Shown here: one piece after another, positions 57,571 to 64,000 of the stretch
Numbering within the stretch: position 1 is the first letter of the stretch
How the letters are laid out: each line of letters begins with the position of its first letter
Notes under the pieces: generated by a model
Told to the model about the DNA's origin: nothing
The model's database searches: none
The model's input: only the letters and a program-made list of their open reading frames with translations
NCBI RefSeq assembly: GCF_014873485.1
Contig: NZ_JADBDT010000001.1
Location: 4,148,501 to 4,212,500, forward strand
Direction of reading: 5' to 3'
Source of the DNA: Sphingopyxis sp. OAS728
Lineage (GTDB): Bacteria; Pseudomonadota; Alphaproteobacteria; Sphingomonadales; Sphingomonadaceae
Length of the DNA stretch: 64,000 nucleotides
Position numbers and translations under genes: made by a program

Positions 57571-58146
57571 ATGACTGCATCGACTTTTTCCTCGCACGAC
57601 ATTCTCAAGAACCCCGCCGCGCTGATCGGCGCGACTGCGATCGGCTTCGCGGTCGGCCTTGCCGCCAATCTCGGTCGCAAGGCCGTCGTCCAGGGCGTCA
57701 CCGCGGCGCACGGCGAATGGGACGAAGGGCTCAAGGCCGAGCATCGCGCCACGCTCAAGATTTTCGATGCGATCGAAGCGACCGGCGAGAAGAACGGCAT
57801 GCGCCGCAACATGTACCTGATCCAGCTGAAGCATGCCCTTTCGAAACACGCCTTCGAGGAGGAGAATGTCGTGTATCCCGCGATGCGCGATCATGGGCAG
57901 GTCGAAGACGCCGACCAGCTGATCCACGATCATGGCTATGTAAAACAATATCTCTTCGACCTCTCCGAGATGGACGTGTCGAATCCGGCGTGGATCGGCA
58001 AAGTCCGGGATTTCCGGCGCGACCTCGAGAAGCATATCCGCGCGGAAGAGGAAGAGCTTTTTCCGAAACTGCGCGATGCGCTCGGCGAAGCGGGAAATGC
58101 GCATGTGACGAGCGTCATGAACAAGGCCGGTTTCGCGGCGGCCTGA
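57571..58146 (+). CDS. Hemerythrin-domain protein
   Basis: 191 residues from ATG 57571. An N-terminal hydrophobic stretch (ALIGATAIGFAVGLAANLG) may anchor it. The four-helix hemerythrin domain (about 45-180) has the diiron ligand pattern LKAEHRATL, KHALSKHAFEEENVVYP, LIHDHGYVK and KHIRAEEEELFPKL. Such proteins bind oxygen or sense redox state. It lies downstream of the SDR gene in the same direction. Confidence 0.9.
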   Translation: MTASTFSSHDILKNPAALIGATAIGFAVGLAANLGRKAVVQGVTAAHGEWDEGLKAEHRATLKIFDAIEATGEKNGMRRNMYLIQLKHALSKHAFEEENVVYPAMRDHGQVEDADQLIHDHGYVKQYLFDLSEMDVSNPAWIGKVRDFRRDLEKHIRAEEEELFPKLRDALGEAGNAHVTSVMNKAGFAAA

Positions 58147-58199
58147 GACGCTGCTGCGAATGGCAGTCAGCAGCCGACGCCCGGTGTCGACCGCGCATC

Positions 58200-58226
58200 C
58201 CGGGGCGGCAGTCGCTGCCGCCCCGG
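58200..58226. terminator. GC hairpin after hemerythrin gene
   Basis: CCGGGGCGGCAG (58200-58211) pairs perfectly with CTGCCGCCCCGG (58215-58226) around a 3-nt loop; no T-run on either side. Confidence 0.5.
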
Positions 58227-58252
58227 AATGCGCGGGCTGACAATCGCTAGCG

Positions 58253-58444
58253 CTAGCCGGACGCAGGCTCCTGGACTTTGACGCCGGCGCGCCGCGTGCG
58301 CGAGCGAAGAATTTGATTGGCCATTGCCTCGAAAACCGCTGCCGATCGGAGGCTGCGGTTCCTCACCTGTTCAAGGTCGGTCGACGCCGCCTCTGCTCTG
58401 CAGATCTCCGCCTGCGCCTGATAAAAGTCGAGGGTGTCCGACAT
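58253..58444 (-). CDS. Small hypothetical protein
   Basis: 63 residues from ATG 58444, with AAAAGGAG upstream. Predicted helical (TLDFYQAQAEICRAEAASTDL) with a C-terminal basic end. Short helical proteins beginning with YQAQAEICRAEAA-like helices occur beside stress genes in sphingomonads. No family recognised and no function assigned. Confidence 0.6.
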   Translation of the reverse strand: MSDTLDFYQAQAEICRAEAASTDLEQVRNRSLRSAAVFEAMANQILRSRTRRAGVKVQEPASG

Positions 58445-58656
58445 GCGATCTCCTTTTGTTGCAGCAGAAACAGGGTGCGTGGTGTGAGAGCCAGCCGTGG
58501 AAAATGTCGGCGCTTTTTGCTTGAGACGGCGAAGCTGCGCGGCCGGACGAAGGTCAAGCCGCGCCGGGAACGCGCTGCGTGGACGGTCGGTAGCGGCGGT
58601 CCGGCCCCAAGCTGAGGGAGGTCGCTGTCACGAGCACTGCCGTCAGATGCCGCGCG

Positions 58657-60936
58657 TCAGCCCCCCGCCTTCGCATCGAGATCGACCTGCAGCTCGCGCG
58701 GCCAGTGGCGCAGCGCCCGGCACGCCTCGATAAAGGACTTGGCATCGCCAGCCTTTTCAAGGGGAATGCACGCGTCGTCGAGGTCGCTACCGATGCCGGC
58801 CGCGTCAAAGATCGGCGCGGCTTCGGCGCTGAAGCCGATAAACTTGCAATGGGCAAAAGCGTCGGAGGCGAAATCCTTGGCAGCGGCGTCGGCGGCAAGC
58901 TCGGCGGCGCCTTCTTCCGAAACCAGGATCGCAACCGCGTCGAAGAGCACCGAAGGTCCGCCATCGATCTTGTGGCGCGCCGCCACCTTCGTCCCGTCGG
59001 CGAGCGCGACCCCGCCAATCTTCGCCGCCACGACGTCGTACATCGCACCCTCGGCATCGAGCGCCTTCACCAGCGCCTTGAACAGGGTCGGGTTGGCGCC
59101 ATCGCTCAGCAGGATGCCGACCTTGCGGCCCTTGAAACTTGCCGGACCGTTCTTGAGGATACTGAGCGGATCTGATGCCGGCAGGTCGGTGATCGGCGCG
59201 CGCGCCGCCGGGGCGGCGTCGGGCAGGGGGATGCCGAGCCCGTCGGCAACGGTGGCGGCAAGCCCCTCGTCGACATTGCGCAGATGCGAGACGGTGCGCG
59301 CGCGAATATCCGGGCGCTCGACTTTCGAGAGTTCGAACACCAGTGCGTCGCCGATATGCTTTTGCTCGATCGGTGTCTGGCTTGTGAAGAACTGGCGCGC
59401 CTGGCTGTAATGGTCGGCGAAGCTTTCGGAGCGAACGCGCTGCTTCGGCCCGTTGGGTTCGTCGGCAAAGCTGGTAAATCCGCGCACCGGGTCCTCGCGG
59501 GGGCCGCCTTCGGTGGGGCCCCAGCTGTTCGGCTCGTAGTTCACGCGGCCGACGGGGTTGCGCATCGCCATGTGGCCGTCTTGCTGGAAATGCGCCATCG
59601 GGCATTTCGGCGCATTGATCGGGATGTGGGTGAAGTTCGGACCGCCGAGGCGCTTGATCTGCGTGTCGAGGTAGGAGAAGTTTCGGCCCTGCAGCAGCGG
59701 ATCGTTCGAAAAATCGATGCCCGGCGGGACATTCTGCGTACAGAAGGCGACCTGCTCGGTTTCGGCGAAGAAATTGTCGACAACCCGGTCGAGGACGAGA
59801 CGTCCGATCACACGGACCGGCACAAGTTCCTCGGGAATGATCTTGGTCGCATCGAGAATGTCGAAATCGAAGCTGTCGGCGAAGTCATCGTCGAAAAGCT
59901 GCACGCCCAGCTCCCACTCGGGGAAGTCGCCGGCATTGATCGCGTCCCAGAGGTCGCGTCGGTGAAAGTCGGGGTCGGCGCCGTTGATCTTGACCGCTTC
60001 GTTCCAGACAACCGACTGCAGGCCCTGCTTGGGCTTCCAGTGAAATTTCACGAACACCGCCTTGCCCTCGGCGTTGACGAGGCGGAAGCTGTGGACGCCG
60101 AAGCCTTCCATCGTCCGGTAGGAGCGCGGAATGGCGCGGTCCGACATGATCCACATGATCATGTGGAAGCTCTCGGGCATCAGGCTGACGAAGTCCCAGA
60201 AATTATCGTGCGCCGACTGCGCTTGCGGAAAACCGCGGTCGGGCTCGGGCTTTACCGAATGGACGAGATCGGGAAATTTCATCGCGTCCTGGATGAAGAA
60301 TACGGGAATATTGTTGCCGACGAGGTCCCAATTGCCCTCCTGCGTATAGAGCTTGACGGCGAAGCCGCGGACGTCGCGTGCGAGATCGAAGCTGCCTTTC
60401 GAGCCCGCGACGGTCGAGAAGCGGACGAAGGCGGGCGTCCGCTCGCCGACCCGCTGGAAGATATCCGCACGGCTATATTCCGAGAGACTGTCAGTGAGCT
60501 CGAAAAAGCCGTGGGCGCCGAAGCCGCGGGCATGAACCACACGCTCGGGAATACGCTCATGATCGAAGTGGAACATCTTCTCGCGAAAATGAAAATCCTC
60601 GAGCAGGGTCGGCCCCCGCGCACCCTGTTTCAGACTATTCTGGTCGTCGGCGACCGGAGCGCCCTGCTGCGTCGTCAATGCCGGCGCGCCGGATTCGGTC
60701 GTCTGCCGGGTCTCGCCGCCTTCGCCCTGGGCTTCGCCGAATGTTCGGCTGATCGGCGCGTCGCCGGGAATCGCGGGTGCCTTGACGGGGCTCTCGCCCG
60801 CCACATCGACCGCGTCGATGTCGGCGGGGGTCGTCGAGGCGGAGGCCTTGCCAGCGCCGGTGCTTGCGGGCGGGTTATCGCTCCGCGCCGTGGGGCTCGA
60901 ATTTTTCGGTGTTTTCGTCGATGCGGCGCTTGGCAT
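58657..60936 (-). CDS. katE: Large-subunit monofunctional catalase (clade II, KatE type)
   Basis: 759 residues from ATG 60936. Disproportionates H2O2. Residues 1-100 are a Ser/Pro/Ala-rich extension. The catalase core follows: [12 protein letters not shown] with the distal His, [13 protein letters not shown] and the heme-Tyr region [11 protein letters not shown]-terminal flavodoxin/DJ-1-like domain (about 600-750: [12 protein letters not shown]) is typical of clade II HPII enzymes. An EcfG-like element (GCAAC-N16-GGTT) and a TAACCTG dyad lie upstream. Confidence 0.97.
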   Translation of the reverse strand: MPSAASTKTPKNSSPTARSDNPPASTGAGKASASTTPADIDAVDVAGESPVKAPAIPGDAPISRTFGEAQGEGGETRQTTESGAPALTTQQGAPVADDQNSLKQGARGPTLLEDFHFREKMFHFDHERIPERVVHARGFGAHGFFELTDSLSEYSRADIFQRVGERTPAFVRFSTVAGSKGSFDLARDVRGFAVKLYTQEGNWDLVGNNIPVFFIQDAMKFPDLVHSVKPEPDRGFPQAQSAHDNFWDFVSLMPESFHMIMWIMSDRAIPRSYRTMEGFGVHSFRLVNAEGKAVFVKFHWKPKQGLQSVVWNEAVKINGADPDFHRRDLWDAINAGDFPEWELGVQLFDDDFADSFDFDILDATKIIPEELVPVRVIGRLVLDRVVDNFFAETEQVAFCTQNVPPGIDFSNDPLLQGRNFSYLDTQIKRLGGPNFTHIPINAPKCPMAHFQQDGHMAMRNPVGRVNYEPNSWGPTEGGPREDPVRGFTSFADEPNGPKQRVRSESFADHYSQARQFFTSQTPIEQKHIGDALVFELSKVERPDIRARTVSHLRNVDEGLAATVADGLGIPLPDAAPAARAPITDLPASDPLSILKNGPASFKGRKVGILLSDGANPTLFKALVKALDAEGAMYDVVAAKIGGVALADGTKVAARHKIDGGPSVLFDAVAILVSEEGAAELAADAAAKDFASDAFAHCKFIGFSAEAAPIFDAAGIGSDLDDACIPLEKAGDAKSFIEACRALRHWPRELQVDLDAKAGG

Positions 60937-61005
60937 GTTCTTTCTCCGGCACGGGGGAGCCGCGGCGCGCGCAAGAGGACGCGCCGCGGCAGGGAGTAGC
61001 AACTC

Positions 61006-61030
61006 AACCGGTTGGAGCGCTCGAAGTTGC
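61006..61030 (-). promoter_or_regulatory. EcfG-like promoter (GCAAC-N16-GGTT) for catalase
   Basis: Minus-strand GCAAC 61030-61026 and GGTT 61009-61006, 16-bp spacer, 69 bp before ATG 60936. Confidence 0.4.
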
Positions 61031-61047
61031 CGAATTTCGCGCACGAC

Positions 61048-61059
61048 TAACCTGTGTTA
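61048..61059 (+). promoter_or_regulatory. TAACCTG dyad (perfect TAAC-N4-GTTA)
   Basis: TAACCTGTGTTA, 17 bp upstream of the catalase -35 element. Confidence 0.5.
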
Positions 61060-61318
61060 TGACGATTGCTGATCTCCCTTCGCGCGGCCACGCCTGGCGC
61101 CGCCAAGGGTCTCCCGAAAAGCTGCTCACCAGCCTGAGGTTCCTTTCCGCTCCTCGTGCGGCGGCCGGTGGAAAGCGTTGTTTTCCTCGCCGGCGACGCT
61201 GAACGGTTGACGCGAGCCGCTGCTGCCGATCTCGTGCATGCGGCTGAAAAAGCTCCGTCAGGACGTGACGCGGATGCACGTCCGGGGCGACGCCAGGACA
61301 GGAAGCCATGACAAGGTG

Positions 61319-61343
61319 CAACATTCGAAGTCGCGGAGCATTG
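61319..61343 (+). promoter_or_regulatory. EcfG-like element (GCAAC-N16-CATT) for PfpI gene
   Basis: GCAAC 61319-61323 and CATT 61340-61343, 16-bp spacer, 30 bp before ATG 61374; two mismatches. Confidence 0.3.
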
Positions 61344-61373
61344 TTCGGATAGCAGCACAAAGGAGCTCTCCGA

Positions 61374-61925
61374 ATGGCCGATTCCGAAATCCTCGCCTCA
61401 CGCCGCATCCTCATCATGGCTGCGGACGGTTTCGAGCAATCCGAACTCGAAGAACCGCTCGAGCGGTTGCAGGACGCCGGCGCCGCTGTCGATCTCGCAT
61501 CACTCCAGATGGGGGACATCACCGGCTGGGACGAGGATGACTGGGGAGACGAGATCGAAGTCGACCTCAAGATCGCCGACGCGGCCGCGGACGACTATGA
61601 CGCGCTCGTGCTTCCCGGCGGGCAAATCAATCCCGACCTGCTGCGCATCGATGCAGACGCGATTGCCCTTATCCGGTCCTTCGCCGACGCAGGCAAGCCG
61701 ATCGCGGCCGTCTGTCATGCACCGTGGCTACTGATCGAGGCCGGGCTCGCCAAGGGCCGGCGAATGACCGGCTATAAATCGATCCGCACCGACCTGTCGA
61801 ACGCCGGCGCCGAGGTGGTCGACGAGGCCGTCGTGATCGACGGCAACATCATCACCAGTCGCTGCCCCGATGACCTGCCGGCGTTTTGCGATGCTATCGT
61901 CGCGGCGCTGCGCGACACGGGTTGA
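61374..61925 (+). CDS. DJ-1/PfpI family protein
   Basis: 183 residues from ATG 61374 with AAAGGAG upstream. The nucleophile Cys114 sits in AAVCHAPWLLIEAGL with the adjacent His, followed by the GRRMTGYKSIRTDLSNAGA loop of the PfpI/YhbO group. These act as deglycases, chaperones or proteases in stress. It is near the KatE-type catalase, whose C-terminal domain has the same fold. Confidence 0.92.
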   Translation: MADSEILASRRILIMAADGFEQSELEEPLERLQDAGAAVDLASLQMGDITGWDEDDWGDEIEVDLKIADAAADDYDALVLPGGQINPDLLRIDADAIALIRSFADAGKPIAAVCHAPWLLIEAGLAKGRRMTGYKSIRTDLSNAGAEVVDEAVVIDGNIITSRCPDDLPAFCDAIVAALRDTG

Positions 61926-62015
61926 GCGCTCGAGAGGGTCGGCCCCTCGATATCGGGCCGCTCGCATGACAGCGGCCGGACATGATGAAAGCTGGGGTGC
62001 GTTTAGCCACCCCCG

Positions 62016-62259
62016 TCACATACGGCTGCGCGCGCCGATACGATAGGGTCCCCGTCGCGCGTCCAATGCGCGGCCTTTCCAGCTAAGCTCGACTATTCCT
62101 TCGGCGAGCATCTTGTCGACCGCACCATGCACCTCTGCCATCCCTGGACGCCAGTCGCTTTCCGGGGGCAATCGCACGGGCGGCTTCGCTCGGACAGATG
62201 GTGGCACCGAGCGGCCGCGCTGCCAGCAGTTCCAGTATCGCGGCGCGCGCATCGATCAT
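62016..62259 (-). pseudogene. DUF3253 gene interrupted by +1 frameshift in a C5 run
   Basis: Reading from ATG 62259 gives MIDARAAILELLAARPL and GATICPSEAARAIAP, then the frame breaks. In the other frame it continues ESDWRPGMAEVHGAVDK and ends RRGPYRIGARSRM. Both halves match DUF3253. Removing one C from the five-C run (62164-62168, G on the plus strand) restores one 80-residue frame. It overlaps the UVR-motif gene stop by 4 bp. Sequencing error or real mutation cannot be told apart. Confidence 0.75.
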
Positions 62260-62561
62260 TTGTTCCGCGGCCGGCCGCGCTTTCCCCGGCCTGTTGTCAT
62301 GGGATCGGGCTTTGGAGGTCGCTGCCAGCCGCGCGGCGGCGTCAGACGCTGCTGGCTGGTGCCGAGGCCCATCGCGCCGGGCCGCTGCCGTTCGAGACCG
62401 TTCAGATCGGCCGTTTCTGCCTCGCTGGCGGACGCGCCGCCCCGGATCAGGCTGATCTTGTCCCGGCAGCGCCGCGCCTCCTCGAAGTCGAGCGCGATTA
62501 CCGCCGCGTCCATTTTACGCTGCAAGTCCCGGAGCGTCTCATTCATGACTGCAGGGTCCAT
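62256..62561 (-). CDS. UVR-motif small protein
   Basis: 101 residues from ATG 62561; 62546 is an alternative. The N-terminus NETLRDLQRKMDAAVIALDF then EEARRCRDKISLI is the UVR motif (UvrB/UvrC interaction domain, also in ClpC-type proteins). The C-terminal half is basic and Pro/Arg-rich, probably disordered. It is translationally coupled to the DUF3253 gene (ATGA at 62259-62256). Possible link to DNA damage or protein partner regulation. Confidence 0.75.
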   Translation of the reverse strand: MDPAVMNETLRDLQRKMDAAVIALDFEEARRCRDKISLIRGGASASEAETADLNGLERQRPGAMGLGTSQQRLTPPRGWQRPPKPDPMTTGRGKRGRPRNK

Positions 62562-62609
62562 CAAGGAGGTTCGCCGGCCGGGAGAGGCAAGCTGCCAGCA
62601 CCGCCCGCC

Positions 62610-63008
62610 TCAGGCCCCCGGCACCGGCGGGGCGGGGCTGATCAGGGACAAATCTTCTCTCCCAACCTCGTAATAGCTCGCGACCCTGTCGGCATAGGCC
62701 TGGTCGAAGACCGGTGGATTGGCCGCCCAGCTGGGACCGCCTTCGAGTACACGGCGGTCGATCGTCACGGTGAAGCTATCCGACGTCGCCTCGAACGCGA
62801 GAAGTTCGAAGGGGAGAGGATAATAGGCTTTGCCCATGCCGAGAAATCCGCCGATCGAAAGAATGGCGTAGACCGTCTGGCCGCTCCGTTTGTTGATCAT
62901 GAACGCATGGACTGATCCAAGCTTGTCGCCATCGCGCGTCCTCACCGCCATGACATCGACCTTGTTCGACTGGATCAGCAGCTGGGTGGGTTCGTCCGGT
63001 TCGGGCAC
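62610..63008 (-). CDS. PRC-barrel domain protein
   Basis: 132 residues from GTG 63008, with GAGGAA upstream. PRC-barrel residues LIQSNKVDVMAVRTRDGDKLGSV and VYAILSIGGFLGMGKAYYPLPF cover about 9-70. The C-terminal 50 residues are a helical tail with the ends DLSLISPAPP. Role unknown. An EcfG-like element (GGAAC-N16-TGTT, 63052-63076) lies 44 bp upstream. Confidence 0.85.
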   Translation of the reverse strand: MPEPDEPTQLLIQSNKVDVMAVRTRDGDKLGSVHAFMINKRSGQTVYAILSIGGFLGMGKAYYPLPFELLAFEATSDSFTVTIDRRVLEGGPSWAANPPVFDQAYADRVASYYEVGREDLSLISPAPPVPGA

Positions 63009-63051
63009 AAGGCGCTTCCTCTATCGGTTTCAGAAATAGTGTCCCTGTTTC

Positions 63052-63076
63052 AACATCCGAAAGCGGCGCTTGTTCC
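63052..63076 (-). promoter_or_regulatory. EcfG-like promoter (GGAAC-N16-TGTT)
   Basis: Minus-strand GGAAC 63076-63072 and TGTT 63055-63052, 16-bp spacer, 44 bp before GTG 63008. Confidence 0.45.
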
Positions 63077-63153
63077 GCTCGCCCGGCCGGCAACAGGGGG
63101 AGTTTGAACGTCGCCGCAGTGTCCCTGCGGGAGCTGGACCGCCGCGATTGCGA

Positions 63154-63885
63154 TCAGGCGACGGGATAGATGCCGTGAAGAACGGTATCGAAATGGCTCT
63201 CGATCGTCGTCGTGCACCCGCAAGCGGTCTCGCGCAGCGCTGCTTCATCCTTGATGATGAACATGCCCCGGCGCGTCGCAATCATATTCTCGGCGCGCAG
63301 CCGGCCGATCACACGCGTCACGAAGGTCCGGCCGACCCCCAGCATTTCGGCCAGTTGCTCGTGCGTGAGCTCGATCTCCGGCTTGCGGGTGCGGCCCGCA
63401 GCCGCGAGCAGCCATTTTGCTGTCCGCTGCGAAATCGTGTGCGTGGCGTTACAGGCGGCGGTTTGGAATACCTGGGCAAGAAGACAGTCGGAATAACGCG
63501 AAAACCAGTGCCGCAGGGTGATGGAGTCGAGCTTGGCATGCTCGAGCGCAGACGTCTTGATCCGAAGGAAGCGGCCGCTGAAGCGGACCTGCGCGGTTGC
63601 GAAGGCCGGAACCTGGCCGTTGGACACAATACCGCCGATTGCGCCTTCGCTTCCGACGAGCGCGACCTCGACGGCAACGTCGTCCTCGACCGAAATACAG
63701 AAGGCCGCCATCGCGGGCCCGCATGGGAACCAGGTGTGCACGACTTCGTCGCCCGCGTGCTGAAGCGTCTCATGCGCTTCGAGGTCGAAGACCATCATGT
63801 GCGGCGCGAGGCGCCGGCGATCGGCGTCGCTCAATGTTGCCAGCAGTCCATTGCTGACTAGATCGTCTTCGCCTGGCCTCGACAT
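63154..63885 (-). CDS. Crp/Fnr-family transcriptional regulator
   Basis: 243 residues from ATG 63885, chosen because GGGAGA precedes it. Sensory barrel about 15-140 (HAGDEVVHTWFPCGPAMAAF), then a helix-turn-helix LAEMLGVGRTFVTRVIGRLRAENMI. The recognition helix differs from the VHVNR-type helices of the other three regulators. A Cys-rich end (RETACGCTTTIE) is present. Two inverted repeats lie upstream at 63923-63936 and 63954-63972. Confidence 0.85.
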   Translation of the reverse strand: MSRPGEDDLVSNGLLATLSDADRRRLAPHMMVFDLEAHETLQHAGDEVVHTWFPCGPAMAAFCISVEDDVAVEVALVGSEGAIGGIVSNGQVPAFATAQVRFSGRFLRIKTSALEHAKLDSITLRHWFSRYSDCLLAQVFQTAACNATHTISQRTAKWLLAAAGRTRKPEIELTHEQLAEMLGVGRTFVTRVIGRLRAENMIATRRGMFIIKDEAALRETACGCTTTIESHFDTVLHGIYPVA

Positions 63886-63922
63886 AATCTCTCCCGCTGC
63901 GGATGACCGTGAACTTCTATCT

Positions 63923-63936
63923 GTCCACAAGTGGAC
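63923..63936. promoter_or_regulatory. Perfect palindrome upstream of regulator
   Basis: GTCCAC-AA-GTGGAC, 38 bp before the regulator start codon; candidate autoregulatory site. Confidence 0.45.
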
Positions 63937-63953
63937 GGACACCTCCGAGACCA

Positions 63954-63972
63954 TATGTTACCGGTGAACATA
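63954..63972. promoter_or_regulatory. Inverted repeat TATGTT-N7-AACATA
   Basis: TATGTT (63954-63959) and AACATA (63967-63972) with ACCGGTG between, 69 bp before the regulator start. Confidence 0.4.
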
Positions 63973-64000
63973 ACTCCCCAGCGATATCAGCCTCGGTACA

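Larger units (their letters stand above)
60937..61373. other. Divergent catalase/PfpI regulatory region
   Basis: No gene seen in 437 bp. Contains the catalase promoter element and dyad near 61006-61059, and a GCAAC-N16-CATT element (61319-61343) before the DJ-1/PfpI gene. Confidence 0.5.

Noticed and set aside
58445..58656. GGAAC-N16-CGGT before nothing on the plus strand
   Set aside because: The -10 is poor and no gene or terminator follows.
62559..62570. Sequence complementary to a ribosome site (CTCCTTG) before the UVR-motif gene on the minus strand
   Set aside because: It reads as aaggagg on the plus strand but no plus-strand gene starts there; treated as chance.
10170..63886. CRISPR array or restriction/anti-phage genes
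   Set aside because: No spaced repeats and no Cas or nuclease families were seen; the region is stress and storage genes.

Overview
The window looks like a chromosomal segment of a GC-rich alphaproteobacterium of the Sphingomonadales, probably Sphingopyxis-like. This is inferred from the fabF/acpP/mltG context, the HWE/HisKA_2 kinases with single-domain response regulators, DUF3617 and DUF6766 proteins, and sphingomonad-style intergenic repeats. It was read by eye without a database search.

Layout. 1-9.8 kb is housekeeping DNA: the 5' end of uvrB, a DUF3617 lipoprotein, a TPR membrane protein, a class C beta-lactamase-fold serine hydrolase, acpP-fabF-mltG, an alpha/beta hydrolase, a peroxiredoxin and a 2H phosphoesterase. 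A tRNA-Met(CAT) at 9893-9969 is followed at once by a P4-type tyrosine integrase (10170-11528), so the accessory region probably starts here. No second att copy was seen inside the window. 11.5-15.2 kb is gene-poor and contains a Crp-type regulator, HWE kinase and receiver genes plus a receiver-gene remnant. 15.2-18.5 kb is a KaiC-like ATPase / HWE kinase / receiver operon.

18.7-63.9 kb is mostly stress and storage functions: an MFS carrier; many small DUF proteins (DUF2171, DUF1328, DUF6766, BON, PRC-barrel, hemerythrin, UVR-motif, DUF3253); a GDP-mannose branch (manC, a PMM-like HAD phosphatase, a mannose-6-phosphate isomerase and a GT4 fusion protein); a complete cyanophycin operon (methyltransferase-cphA-iaaA-cphB) convergent with a GntA-type heme N-hydroxylase gene; NHEJ repair (ku, ligD lacking its nuclease domain, xth); a long KatE-type catalase with a DJ-1/PfpI gene; four Crp/Fnr-type regulators in all; and three HWE kinases and four stand-alone receivers in all.

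The unifying observation is regulatory. At least a dozen intergenic regions between 20 and 63 kb carry G(G/C)AAC-N16/17-CGT(T/C), which fits the general-stress sigma factor EcfG promoter (GGAAC-N16/17-CGTT). Several of these regions also carry a dyad close to TAACCTGYGTTA. One perfect EcfG-type promoter (40051-40076) drives no recognisable gene. It is followed about 110 nt later by a GC hairpin with a T-run, which makes it a candidate stress-induced small RNA. EcfG, PhyR and NepR themselves are not in the window. The HWE kinases and FATGUY-like receivers are the kinds of proteins known to feed that pathway in sphingomonads.
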